Of a stretch of 26,793 bases of DNA, positions 1-6,930 are shown in pieces; the stretch's first letter is position 1, and each line of letters begins with the position of its first letter. The translations under genes and the position numbers were made by a program. This DNA is from CF-96 sp036269455 (GTDB lineage: Bacteria > Chloroflexota > Dormibacteria > Aeolococcales > Aeolococcaceae). Location: positions 1 through 26,793 of the forward strand of contig DATARS010000252.1 of assembly GCA_036269455.1 (NCBI GenBank), given 5' to 3'. A model generated the notes under the pieces. The model saw nothing but the letters and a program-made list of their open reading frames with translations, was not told the DNA's origin and did not search any database.

Positions 1-98
1 CGTTGGGGTCGGTGGACGAGGCGGTCACAGCGGCGTGCCGACAGTGTACGGACCGGTGGAAGGGGGCGCCGCCGACCCACCATCGCAGTGACGTCAGC

Positions 99-104
99 TA
101 CGAT
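99..104 (+). promoter_or_regulatory. possible -10 box (TACGAT) upstream of first gene
   Basis: TACGAT matches the TANNNT -10 pattern seen repeatedly in this window. No convincing -35 hexamer lies 17-18 bases upstream. If real, transcription would start near 111, leaving a 70-90 base leader before the GTG at 181 or ATG at 205. Bases 1-180 otherwise show no gene: codon third positions upstream of 181 are not GC-biased. Confidence 0.35.
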
Positions 105-180
105 GCAAGGGACGCCGCCCCGACAGAGACCGCCAGGAACGTCGTACGCAGCCCGCGACGGGCTGTCCAACCCCTCCCTT

Positions 181-1188
181 GTGACCGTCACGCCCATCTC
201 GCACATGCCCACCGACTTCGCCGACAACGAGGCGCCGCCGGAGGGTTCCGCCTCTCCCGACACCGAAGCGCCCGACCGGGTGCCGGAGGTCGAGGCGGTG
301 CCCCAGCCTGAGGCGTCCACGGAGGAGGCCGCACCCGAGCAGCCTGCGACGGCCGCCTCAGAGGAACCTGCCGACGTGCCTGCCGCAGAAGCGCCCGCTC
401 CCGAGATCGAGGCGCCCGCCGCCGAATCCCAGACGCCCTCGGCGGAGGCCACCGAGGCCGAGACGCCCGCTCCCGAGCAGCGTCCCCAGGCCGAGCGCGG
501 GCCCGCCCGCGACGCCAACGGCCCGCGTGCGCAGCAGCGGCGTCCTCCGCGGCCCACCGGTACCGGCCTTCCCCGTCGCGACGGCCCGTCGGTCCCGATG
601 CCCGAGCACCACCACCTCCCCGGCTGGGTGCGCCGCGCCCACGCCAAGGCACGCCCCGACCTCGCCGAGCTCCTCGGCTCGCTCCAGGGCCCGGTGCGCG
701 TCCAGTTCCTCGCCAAGCTCGAGGAGCTGGTGGCGACGATCAGCTCGGGCAAGTTCAGCAGCGCCTGGCAGTACCCCGAGCTCATCGCCGAGGGCCGCGT
801 CCTCCAGGAGAAGCAGCGCGCCGACCTGGCGGAGTCGGCGAAGGCCACCCGCCACCTCGAGGGCGCCCGCCGCCGCGCCTCCGACCGGCTGCGCGACGCC
901 GCCGAGCTGCTCGCCCCCGACGCCGCCGCCCGGCTGCAGCGGGCGCTGCGCTCGGCCACCGACGAGGAGTCGATCGCCGCCGTCGAGGCCGAGGCGACCC
1001 GGGCGCTCAGCACCGCCCGAAGCGCCACCAACAAGCGCCGCGACCGCGAGATCGAGCGGACCCGGGCGCGGATCAACCGCACCCTCCCCCGCGCCGCCCT
1101 CGAGGCGGAGGGGCCGACCGAGACCTGGCAGGACGTGCTGCGCCGCTTCGCCGAGGAGCAGTCGGCCTCCACCGGCGCCGGCGGCTGA
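181..1188 (+). CDS. Pro/Ala/Glu-rich protein with C-terminal helical domain, function unknown
   Basis: I do not recognise this family. The first ~130 residues are low-complexity and acidic, built from repeated Ala-Pro-Glu units (EAPAPE, ETPAPE), followed by a basic Arg/Pro-rich linker. The last ~170 residues look alpha-helical, with many Arg, Glu and Ala and leucine-spaced segments (ARPDLAELLGSL, VQFLAKLEELVATI, then charged coiled-coil-like stretches). There is no signal peptide or membrane segment. The start is uncertain: the frame opens at GTG 88, but codons before 181 have non-GC third positions, so GTG 181 or ATG 205 is more likely; neither has a clear Shine-Dalgarno. The gene ends 10 bases before the CBS-domain gene, so it probably shares an operon with it and the fusion flavoprotein. 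It may act as a scaffold or nucleoid-type helical protein, but this is a guess. Confidence 0.7.
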   Translation: MTVTPISHMPTDFADNEAPPEGSASPDTEAPDRVPEVEAVPQPEASTEEAAPEQPATAASEEPADVPAAEAPAPEIEAPAAESQTPSAEATEAETPAPEQRPQAERGPARDANGPRAQQRRPPRPTGTGLPRRDGPSVPMPEHHHLPGWVRRAHAKARPDLAELLGSLQGPVRVQFLAKLEELVATISSGKFSSAWQYPELIAEGRVLQEKQRADLAESAKATRHLEGARRRASDRLRDAAELLAPDAAARLQRALRSATDEESIAAVEAEATRALSTARSATNKRRDREIERTRARINRTLPRAALEAEGPTETWQDVLRRFAEEQSASTGAGG

Positions 1189-1198
1189 GGACACACCC

Positions 1199-1690
1199 AT
1201 GGCCGATCGCGAGACCCTCGACCCCCACCGGCTGGCACCGGAGGCGGCGAATCCCGCGGTCCGCGACGTGATGCGGCCCGAGGTCGCGTTCTGCCTTCCC
1301 AGCACCCCCATCGACGCGATCGCCAAGCTGATGGCCGACAACGACCTGCTCGAGCTGGCGGTGCTCATCGACCGGCGTCCGGTCGGCTACGTCCGCTCCC
1401 GCGACATCCTCCACCAGTACGTCGAGGGCGGGGTCGAGCTCGGCGGCAGCGACCTGATGCGCCCCTCGGTCACCGAGGTGCTCGCCCGCGACGTCCTCCG
1501 CACCCCGCCGCTGCTGGTGGACGAGAACAGCCTGCTCGGCGAGGCGATCGCCGTGCTCCGCCAGGCGGGACGGCAGATGGCGCTGGTGATGCACGAGGAC
1601 GTGCGCCCGGTGGGGATGATCACGATGCGTGAGATCGCCGCCCACACCGCGGCACGGGTCGCCGCCGGCGCAGCAGGCATCGAGGACTAG
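1199..1690 (+). CDS. CBS-domain-pair protein
   Basis: A 163-residue protein made almost entirely of two CBS motifs. The first spans about residues 20-80 (VRDVMRPEVAFCLPSTPI ... PVGYVRSRDIL) and the second about 85-150 (DLMRPS ... RPVGMITMREIA). CBS pairs bind adenine nucleotides or related ligands and usually regulate a partner protein. The next gene, two bases downstream, itself begins with a CBS pair, so this protein may pair with or mimic that regulatory domain. The ATG overlaps nothing and sits 10 bases after the previous stop. No membrane segment. The family call is firm; ligand and partner are unknown. Confidence 0.9.
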   Translation: MADRETLDPHRLAPEAANPAVRDVMRPEVAFCLPSTPIDAIAKLMADNDLLELAVLIDRRPVGYVRSRDILHQYVEGGVELGGSDLMRPSVTEVLARDVLRTPPLLVDENSLLGEAIAVLRQAGRQMALVMHEDVRPVGMITMREIAAHTAARVAAGAAGIED

Positions 1691-1692
1691 AG

Positions 1693-3921
1693 ATGCACGT
1701 TCTCAGCGAGATCATGGAGCCGCTGGGGGCCCGGTGCGACCCCCTCGACACCCTCGCCAACATCCTCGCCCCGCTCCGCGCCCAGCATCCCGTGCCGCTG
1801 CTGGTGGTCCGCGACGACGGCGAGATCCTCGGCAGCGTGAGCATGGACGCGGTGCTCGCCGCCACCGAGAAGGGGCTCGGCCACACCCGCGCCGGCGAGC
1901 TGATGCGGCGCCTGCCCCGGCTCGACGGGGGCGAGACCCCGCTGGCGGGCGCGCGCGAGATGGTCGACGCCGACGCCGCGGCGGTGCTGGTCACCGAGGC
2001 CGCCGGCGGCGTCTTCAGCCGTCGCAGCACCCCGGTCGGCCTGGTCCCCGAGGCGGCGGTGCTCGCCGAGATCGGCTCCAACGTCGTCGACAAGGCGCCG
2101 ATGAAGATCCTCGCCGGTCACCAGGACCTCGGCTTCAACGTGCCGGTGAGCCCCTGCCAGCGCAACTGCCCGATCAAGCAGGACATCGCCACCTACATCG
2201 ACTACGTCAGCCAGGGCCGCTATGTCGACTCCTGGATGGTGATCCACGAGACCAACCCCTTCCCGAGCATGCTCGGCCGGCTCTGCAACCACCCCTGCGA
2301 GACCGACTGCAAGCGCGGCTGGGACCCGGGCGAGGACCCGGTGACGATCCGCTCGATCAAGCGCTTCTCCACCGACTTCGCCTTCAAGCAGGGGCTCTGG
2401 ATCGACTACAAGATCGCCCCGGCCAAGGGGAAGCGAGTCTGCGTCGTCGGCGCCGGGCCCGCCGGCCTCACCTGCGCGCTCGACCTGAGGATCCAGGGCT
2501 ACGACGTGGTCCTGCTCGAGCGTGAGCAGAAGGTCGGCGGCCTGCTCAGCACCAGCATCCCGCCCTTCCGCTTCGACCATGCCCAGCTCCAGTGGGAGCT
2601 CGACATGATCCTGGCGACGGGCATCGACGTGCGCACCAGCAGCAACGTCGGCAGCGGTCCCGACGACATCAGGCTCGAGGACCTGATCGCCGAGTACGAC
2701 GCGGTGTTCCTGACCATCGGGATGATGCAGGGCCGCATCCTCCCCGTCCCGGGGAGCGACGCCACCCAGGTCATCGACGCGATGACCTTCCTGCGGATCA
2801 TCAGCTACGACACCATCCCCAAGCACATGGTGCCGGGCCGGACCCGGGTGGTCTGCGTCGGCGGCGGCGCGATCGCCACCGACGCGGTGCAGAGCTCGAT
2901 CAAGCTCGGCTGTCCCGAGGTCTGGATGTGCGCCATCGAGCCCGAGGACAAGCTCCCCGCCTTCGGCAACGAGCTCCACGAGGCCAAGGAGATCGGGCTG
3001 CGGATGGCGTGCGGGATCATCGTCAAGGAGATCCACAAGGACGTCATGGGCAACGTCACCGGGGTCTCCTTCGCGCCGCTCGAGCCGCTGGAGTTCGACC
3101 CGCTGTCGGGCAAGGTGATCTTCTCCTCGGTGAAGGAGAAGCCGGACACCGAGCGCTTCCGCGTCGACTGCGACTACGTGATCTTCGCCTCCGGGCAGAT
3201 CATGGAGAAGCCGTCCGAGATGGCGCCGTACACCCCGCGCGGCCTGCTCTCCGCCGATCGCGGCGGCCACACCTCGGTGCACAAGCTCTTCGCCGGCGGC
3301 GACTGCGTACAGGGCCCCTCGTTCATCGTCGATGCCGTCGGCTGGGGCCATCGCGTGGCCAGGTCGATCCGCGAGTTCCTCGGCGAGGACATGGAGGACG
3401 ACTCCTTCCGCCTCTACCAGACGGTGGTCGAGCGCACCGACGACCACCGCCAGTCGGAGGTCTTCGCCCGCACCGACCCGCCCATCCTCGAGGCCGCCAA
3501 GCGCTACGACATGTCGGAGTGCGAGCTGCCCTGGACGGACCGGGAGGCGATCGTCCAGTCGATCCGCTGCTTCCAGTGCGACTCGGTGCACCACTACGAC
3601 AGGTCCGTCTGCGTGCTCTGCGGGGCCTGCGACGACGTCTGCCCGGAGAAGGCGATCGACGTCGTGGTCTTCGGCGAGGACCGCGAGCGCTCCTCCGGCG
3701 GCGACACCCTGGTCTGCGAGACCTTCGGTGGCGACCCGGACTCGGGCGGCTACGAGGGGCAGATCTTCATCAACTACGACCGCTGCACCAACTGCCGGAT
3801 CTGCGAGGACCATTGCCCGGTCAACTGCATCACCTTCGAGCGGGTGCGCTTCGTCGACGACGTGATGCGGGTCAGCGAGCGCAAGGACCTCAAGCCCATC
3901 CCGCTGGCCGCCACCGGGTAG
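1693..3921 (+). CDS. fusion oxidoreductase: CBS pair + GltD-like FAD/NAD(P) module + two [4Fe-4S] motifs
   Basis: A 742-residue multidomain redox protein. Residues ~1-130 form a CBS pair. Residues ~150-235 match the N-terminal Fe-S domain of glutamate synthase small subunit-like proteins, with C155-x3-C159-P and C198-x3-C202-x3-C206. A FAD-binding Rossmann motif GAGPAG is at 253-258, a second dinucleotide motif GGGAIA at 390-395, and an FAD-closing ATG-like segment LFAGGDCVQGPSFIVDAV at ~532-549. The C-terminus has two ferredoxin motifs, C640-x2-C643-x2-C646-x3-CP and C698-x2-C701-x2-C704-x3-CP. Known relatives move electrons between NAD(P)H and ferredoxin or an Fe-S partner. The large glutamate synthase subunit is absent, so glutamate synthesis is not supported. 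An N-terminal CBS pair suggests control by nucleotide level. It starts 2 bases after the CBS gene stop and lies 7 bases before tadA. The physiological acceptor is unknown. Confidence 0.88.
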   Translation: MHVLSEIMEPLGARCDPLDTLANILAPLRAQHPVPLLVVRDDGEILGSVSMDAVLAATEKGLGHTRAGELMRRLPRLDGGETPLAGAREMVDADAAAVLVTEAAGGVFSRRSTPVGLVPEAAVLAEIGSNVVDKAPMKILAGHQDLGFNVPVSPCQRNCPIKQDIATYIDYVSQGRYVDSWMVIHETNPFPSMLGRLCNHPCETDCKRGWDPGEDPVTIRSIKRFSTDFAFKQGLWIDYKIAPAKGKRVCVVGAGPAGLTCALDLRIQGYDVVLLEREQKVGGLLSTSIPPFRFDHAQLQWELDMILATGIDVRTSSNVGSGPDDIRLEDLIAEYDAVFLTIGMMQGRILPVPGSDATQVIDAMTFLRIISYDTIPKHMVPGRTRVVCVGGGAIATDAVQSSIKLGCPEVWMCAIEPEDKLPAFGNELHEAKEIGLRMACGIIVKEIHKDVMGNVTGVSFAPLEPLEFDPLSGKVIFSSVKEKPDTERFRVDCDYVIFASGQIMEKPSEMAPYTPRGLLSADRGGHTSVHKLFAGGDCVQGPSFIVDAVGWGHRVARSIREFLGEDMEDDSFRLYQTVVERTDDHRQSEVFARTDPPILEAAKRYDMSECELPWTDREAIVQSIRCFQCDSVHHYDRSVCVLCGACDDVCPEKAIDVVVFGEDRERSSGGDTLVCETFGGDPDSGGYEGQIFINYDRCTNCRICEDHCPVNCITFERVRFVDDVMRVSERKDLKPIPLAATG

Positions 3922-3928
3922 GCCGCCG

Positions 3929-4426
3929 GTGGCCACCCCGGTCACCCCCGAGGACCCCGACCACCTCCGCTGGATGGAGCACGCCCTGCGCCTGGCGCGC
4001 GACGCCGGCCGGCGCGGCGAGGTGCCGGTGGGCGCGATCGCGGTCCACCAGGGTCGCGTGATCGCGGCCGCCTCCAACCGCATGGAGCGGGCGGGCGACG
4101 CGACCGCCCACGCCGAGGTGCTCGTGCTCCGCCGCGCGGCGCAGCGGCTGGGCGGCTGGCGGCTCGGCGGCGTGACCGTGGTGGTCACCCTCGAGCCCTG
4201 CCCGATGTGCGCCGGTGCGATGGTCCAGGCCCGGATCGACGGCTGCGTCTATGGCGCGCGAGATCCCAAGAAGGGTGCCGACGGGAGCGTCTACGACGTT
4301 CTCCGCCATCCCGCGGGAAACCATCGCGTCGCCGTCGTCGAGGGGGTGCGCGCCGGCGACTGCGCCGCGCTGCTCAGCGCCTTCTTCACCACCCTCCGCC
4401 GGCTGCGAAGGGGGGAGGACGGCTAG
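3929..4426 (+). CDS. tadA: tRNA adenosine(34) deaminase TadA
   Basis: TadA converts adenosine to inosine at the wobble position of tRNA-Arg(ACG). The 165-residue protein has the zinc deaminase signature: H61-A-E63 (THAE-type; E63 is the proton shuttle) and PC91-x2-C94 (EPCPMCAGA), with a conserved VPVGAI segment near residue 33. Length fits the family (about 150-170). The GTG at 3929 gives a start 7 bases after the flavoprotein stop; an in-frame ATG at 3974 would remove 15 residues but leaves the first helix short. Position at the end of the CBS/flavoprotein operon suggests cotranscription without an obvious functional link. A related cytosine/guanine deaminase is possible, but the motif set favours TadA. 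Confidence 0.9.
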   Translation: MATPVTPEDPDHLRWMEHALRLARDAGRRGEVPVGAIAVHQGRVIAAASNRMERAGDATAHAEVLVLRRAAQRLGGWRLGGVTVVVTLEPCPMCAGAMVQARIDGCVYGARDPKKGADGSVYDVLRHPAGNHRVAVVEGVRAGDCAALLSAFFTTLRRLRRGEDG

Positions 4427-4548
4427 CGGCCGGAGGCGATCGCCACCGACGCGGTGCCGGCCGAGGCGTCGGCGGTCGGGGCTCCGCAGCCGCTCAACAC
4501 GGTCAGGGCGCCGACAGTGAGGAGAAGGGTCACGATGATGCGTCGCAC
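4423..4548 (-). CDS. small predicted lipoprotein (41 residues)
   Basis: Reading the minus strand from a GTG at 4548 gives a 41-residue protein: a basic start (VRRII), a hydrophobic stretch (VTLLLTVGALTV) and a lipobox LSGC with the lipidated Cys at residue 21, followed by a short Ala/Ser/Thr-rich tail. This is a complete lipoprotein signal with almost no mature domain. Its TAG stop overlaps the tadA stop by two bases on the opposite strand. A TATCCT box lies on the minus strand further upstream (about 4600), but no -35 or clear Shine-Dalgarno was found. It may be a real micro-lipoprotein or a decayed lipoprotein gene. GC third positions support coding. Confidence 0.5.
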   Translation of the reverse strand: MRRIIVTLLLTVGALTVLSGCGAPTADASAGTASVAIASGR

Positions 4549-4690
4549 TGTGCTCGTACCTGCTGGATACCGGGTGTGGCCCCCGCCGGGGTCACATCGA
4601 GGATACGGCGTGCCGACGGCAATGATCGTGACGTCGCGGTGACGCTATCGGTCCGCGACCGGGCGGTCACAGAACCTGCGGTCGGCCGTC

Positions 4691-4843
4691 TCAGCGGACG
4701 AAGTTGATCGCGATCGCGCCGTCGATGAAACCGACGCCGTTGGCGACCGCGAGGGCCAGTGCGAACACCGCCCAGAACACCGAGAGTCCGATGAGACGGC
4801 GCTTTGCGCTCTTCCGCACGGTGGTGGCGAATCCAGCTTCCAT
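4691..4843 (-). CDS. small single-pass membrane protein (50 residues)
   Basis: The protein has a short basic N-terminus (TTVRKSAKRRL, residues ~7-17) and one long hydrophobic helix (IGLSVFWAVFALALAVANGVGFI), then a short tail ending INFVR. This is typical of a small inner-membrane protein with its N-terminus in the cytoplasm. Start chosen at ATG 4843 because a TACGCT -10 box ends six bases upstream, consistent with a leaderless transcript; the frame can be extended to 4882 but would begin upstream of that promoter. Function unknown; no family recognised. Confidence 0.6.
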   Translation of the reverse strand: MEAGFATTVRKSAKRRLIGLSVFWAVFALALAVANGVGFIDGAIAINFVR

Positions 4844-4849
4844 GGATCG

Positions 4850-4855
4850 AGCGTA
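4850..4855 (-). promoter_or_regulatory. -10 box (TACGCT) for small membrane protein
   Basis: TACGCT on the minus strand, six bases before ATG 4843. The spacing places the transcription start at or next to the start codon. No consensus -35 hexamer is seen. Confidence 0.45.
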
Positions 4856-4936
4856 GTCGCGGTCCGTCCGATGACCCGACACGTCGCGGGGACGGCCCTG
4901 TAACGAAGGGGCGACGGGCGAGAATGCGCTGGCGCC

Positions 4937-5338
4937 ATGGCCACGACCGCTCCCGTCCCCCTTCCCGCCGGCTTCCTCGAGGCGCTCGCCGGGGAGGAGG
5001 AGGTGCTGGTCACATCACGCGGCGGCGCGCGTCAGGGGACGGTGCGCGCCTGGTTCGCGGTGGCGCCGCCGGGGGTGGTGCTGCTGCTCACCGAGGCCCA
5101 CTCGGTGAAGGCGCAGCGGTGGCGGAGCGATCCCTGGGTCCGGCTGGCGGTCCCCGGTGGCGGTCCCTCGGCGGAGGGGATCGCGTGTCCGGTCACCGGC
5201 GCCCGGGTCGACGAGCTCGCGCCGCTCGTGATCGAGCGCTGGGACATGGCCGGGGCGCCGACCGTCGAGGGGTTGCACCGCATCCTCGACGCGGGCACGC
5301 ATGTGCTCGTCGCCGTCGAGGGCGAGGCGCCGGGCTGA
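4937..5338 (+). CDS. pyridoxamine 5'-phosphate oxidase-like split-barrel protein (FMN or F420 type)
   Basis: A 133-residue protein resembling the short split beta-barrel flavoprotein family: an N-terminal helix, a VLVTSRGGARQGTVRAWFAV strand pair, the PGVVLLLTEAHSVKAQRWRSDPWVRLAV core (residues ~46-74; the K-x2-R-W-R-S-DP pattern resembles the KV.NLRRDP segment of F420/FMN binders) and a C-terminal ITGARV-like strand (CPVTGARV). Such proteins bind FMN, F420 or haem and act as oxidoreductases, but substrate cannot be read from sequence. ATG 4937 follows a CC dinucleotide with no strong Shine-Dalgarno. It is convergent with the 58-residue gene downstream, leaving five bases between stops. Confidence 0.65.
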   Translation: MATTAPVPLPAGFLEALAGEEEVLVTSRGGARQGTVRAWFAVAPPGVVLLLTEAHSVKAQRWRSDPWVRLAVPGGGPSAEGIACPVTGARVDELAPLVIERWDMAGAPTVEGLHRILDAGTHVLVAVEGEAPG

Positions 5339-5343
5339 GGGCG

Positions 5344-5520
5344 TCAGCGGGTGGCGGGCCCGGTGGCGGTGGTCAGCTCCGGGGTCTCCGGCTCGACCTC
5401 GGGGGAGGCGGAGCGGGCGCCGAGGGCGGCCGACAGCCGGCGGATGACCACGTCGAGCTCCTCGGTGTGGTTCTCCCAGGCCTCGACGACGTCGCGGGCG
5501 GCAAGGATGAGCTGGTCCAT
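5344..5520 (-). CDS. small helical protein (58 residues), function unknown
   Basis: A short protein with one amphipathic helix-rich half (residues 1-35: LILAARDVVEAWENHTEELDVV...) and a disordered Pro/Glu/Thr-rich tail. ATG 5520 has a plausible GAGGA Shine-Dalgarno 12-13 bases upstream on the minus strand. The helical half has coding-like GC third positions; upstream of 5520 the long open frame is non-coding in composition and antisense to the esterase. No family recognised. Confidence 0.5.
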   Translation of the reverse strand: MDQLILAARDVVEAWENHTEELDVVIRRLSAALGARSASPEVEPETPELTTATGPATR

Positions 5521-5680
5521 GGGGGTCGCGGTCCTCGTGGGGGTTGCGGTGCGAGGGTTGGCGGGTTGTCCACCACGATCCTCCGATGCCGCCCTCGGCG
5601 CGATCGCATGGCGGTCACGATGAGGTGTGCAAGCGGGTGCGCGCTCGTGCAGAACGTCACACGAACGGCCTCCTCCGATC

Positions 5681-5717
5681 GGTGACGGCGCACGGTGACG
5701 GTCACCCAGGGTAGGGT
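5681..5717 (+). promoter_or_regulatory. putative operator/promoter of the esterase gene
   Basis: GGTGACGG occurs twice in direct repeat (5681-5688 and 5694-5701). The second copy is half of a perfect 6+1+6 palindrome, GGTGACGGTCACC (5694-5706). A TAGGGT -10-like box follows at 5712-5717. The arrangement looks like a repressor or activator site overlapping a promoter for the downstream esterase. The remaining gene-free sequence between 5521 and 5787 shows nothing else I can support. Confidence 0.4.
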
Positions 5718-5787
5718 TTACGGTCGCAACGCGAAGAAGAGGGGGGCGGAGGATGGGCCCGAACGACAGGCTGCGGCAGGCGCTGAC

Positions 5788-6852
5788 GTGCGTCCGCGCC
5801 CCGTGGCGGTGAACCGGCGTTCGCCGCAGGGCTGGCTGCCACCTGAGCAGGGGCTCTGGCGCGACCCACGCCCGGGGTTCGTCTCCCGCTATGCGCTGAT
5901 CGTCTTCCTCGTCTGCGCCACCGCGTTCGCCGGCCTGGGGCTGACCATGGGGCTCATGGCCCGGACGTCGGGGCCCACCATCCCCGTCGCCTCCGCCGCC
6001 GGGCCCGCGGTGATGCTCGCCCCCGGGTGCGCCGCCGCCTCCAACGCCGTGCCCTTCATCGCGATGCCCTCCCCGGGCCGGACCGACAGCTTCACCGTCG
6101 ACGGCCGGCCGGTCCACGCCTACCTGCCGGTCAGCCGCCCCGCGCCGGGGCTGCCCGTCGTCTACTTCCTCCACGGCTCGTCGGGCACGGCGAGCGACTG
6201 GGATGACGGCGGCGCCCACCTGCCGGCGATGATCGACCGCATGGTCGCGACCGGCCAGCTGCCGCCGCTGATCGCGATCCTCCCGGACGGTTACCGGGGG
6301 AACCCCGCCCCCGGGACCTGGTGGGGGAACACCGCCGACGGCGCCGCCCTGGAGAGCTGGTTCGTGAGCCGCCTGGTGCCCGCCGTCGACGCCCGCTACC
6401 CGACCCTCGGCCCCGCCCGCCGCGGCATCGCCGGGGTGAGCGCCGGCGGCTTCGGCGCTCTCAACCTCGCGCTCCGCCATCCCGGGACGTTCGCCTGGGT
6501 GGCCAGCTACTCCGGCGTGTTCCAGGCTCCGGCCGAGCTCTTCGGCTCCGCCACCGCGGCCAACAGCCCGGCGCTCACCGCGGGGGCCCTCCCCACGGCG
6601 CGCCGCTTCCCCCTCTACGTCGGCGCGGGCTCCGACGACTGGGAGTTCCGCTCCGAGAGCACGGCCTTCACGGCTCTGGTCCGGGCCCTGCACTGGACGC
6701 CGCTGCTCACCGAGACCGTCCCCGGACCCCACGACTGGGGAGCCTGGACGGTCGAGATCCGCGACAGCCTCGCCTGGCTGGGCCGGCTCTGGGGCGGCGC
6801 CCCGGTGGCCACGGCGGCGCAGCCGGCCCCGGCGCCGCACCCCTGCCGCTGA
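5788..6852 (+). CDS. membrane-anchored alpha/beta hydrolase, esterase D/antigen 85-like
   Basis: A secreted-side serine esterase of the putative-esterase (Esterase D/mycolyltransferase-like) family. From GTG 5788 it has 354 residues: a Pro/Arg-rich cytoplasmic stretch, one membrane helix (YALIVFLVCATAFAGLGLTMGLMA, about residues 35-58) and an extracytoplasmic hydrolase domain. The oxyanion segment FLHGSSG, the nucleophile elbow GVSAGGFGA, an acid in AGSDDWEF and the histidine in GPHDWGAW form a complete triad. An in-frame GTG at 5695 is also possible, but it lies inside a palindrome and upstream of a -10-like box, and codons between 5718 and 5787 are not GC3-biased. Family members cleave acyl esters such as S-formylglutathione or act as feruloyl esterases or acyltransferases; the substrate here is unknown. 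Confidence 0.8.
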   Translation: MRPRPVAVNRRSPQGWLPPEQGLWRDPRPGFVSRYALIVFLVCATAFAGLGLTMGLMARTSGPTIPVASAAGPAVMLAPGCAAASNAVPFIAMPSPGRTDSFTVDGRPVHAYLPVSRPAPGLPVVYFLHGSSGTASDWDDGGAHLPAMIDRMVATGQLPPLIAILPDGYRGNPAPGTWWGNTADGAALESWFVSRLVPAVDARYPTLGPARRGIAGVSAGGFGALNLALRHPGTFAWVASYSGVFQAPAELFGSATAANSPALTAGALPTARRFPLYVGAGSDDWEFRSESTAFTALVRALHWTPLLTETVPGPHDWGAWTVEIRDSLAWLGRLWGGAPVATAAQPAPAPHPCR

Positions 6853-6930
6853 GTCCTCCTACAGTCCCTGACCGGCTCTCCGCGTTGACGTGGGGAGCAG
6901 GATGGCAGGGAGATCGAAGGGAGGCGGACG

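Noticed and set aside
4877..4882. Third copy of the shared promoter block upstream of the small membrane protein
   Set aside because: Only GTGTCG and its 21-base spacing to TACGCT match; the rest of the block and dyad A are absent, so chance is likely.
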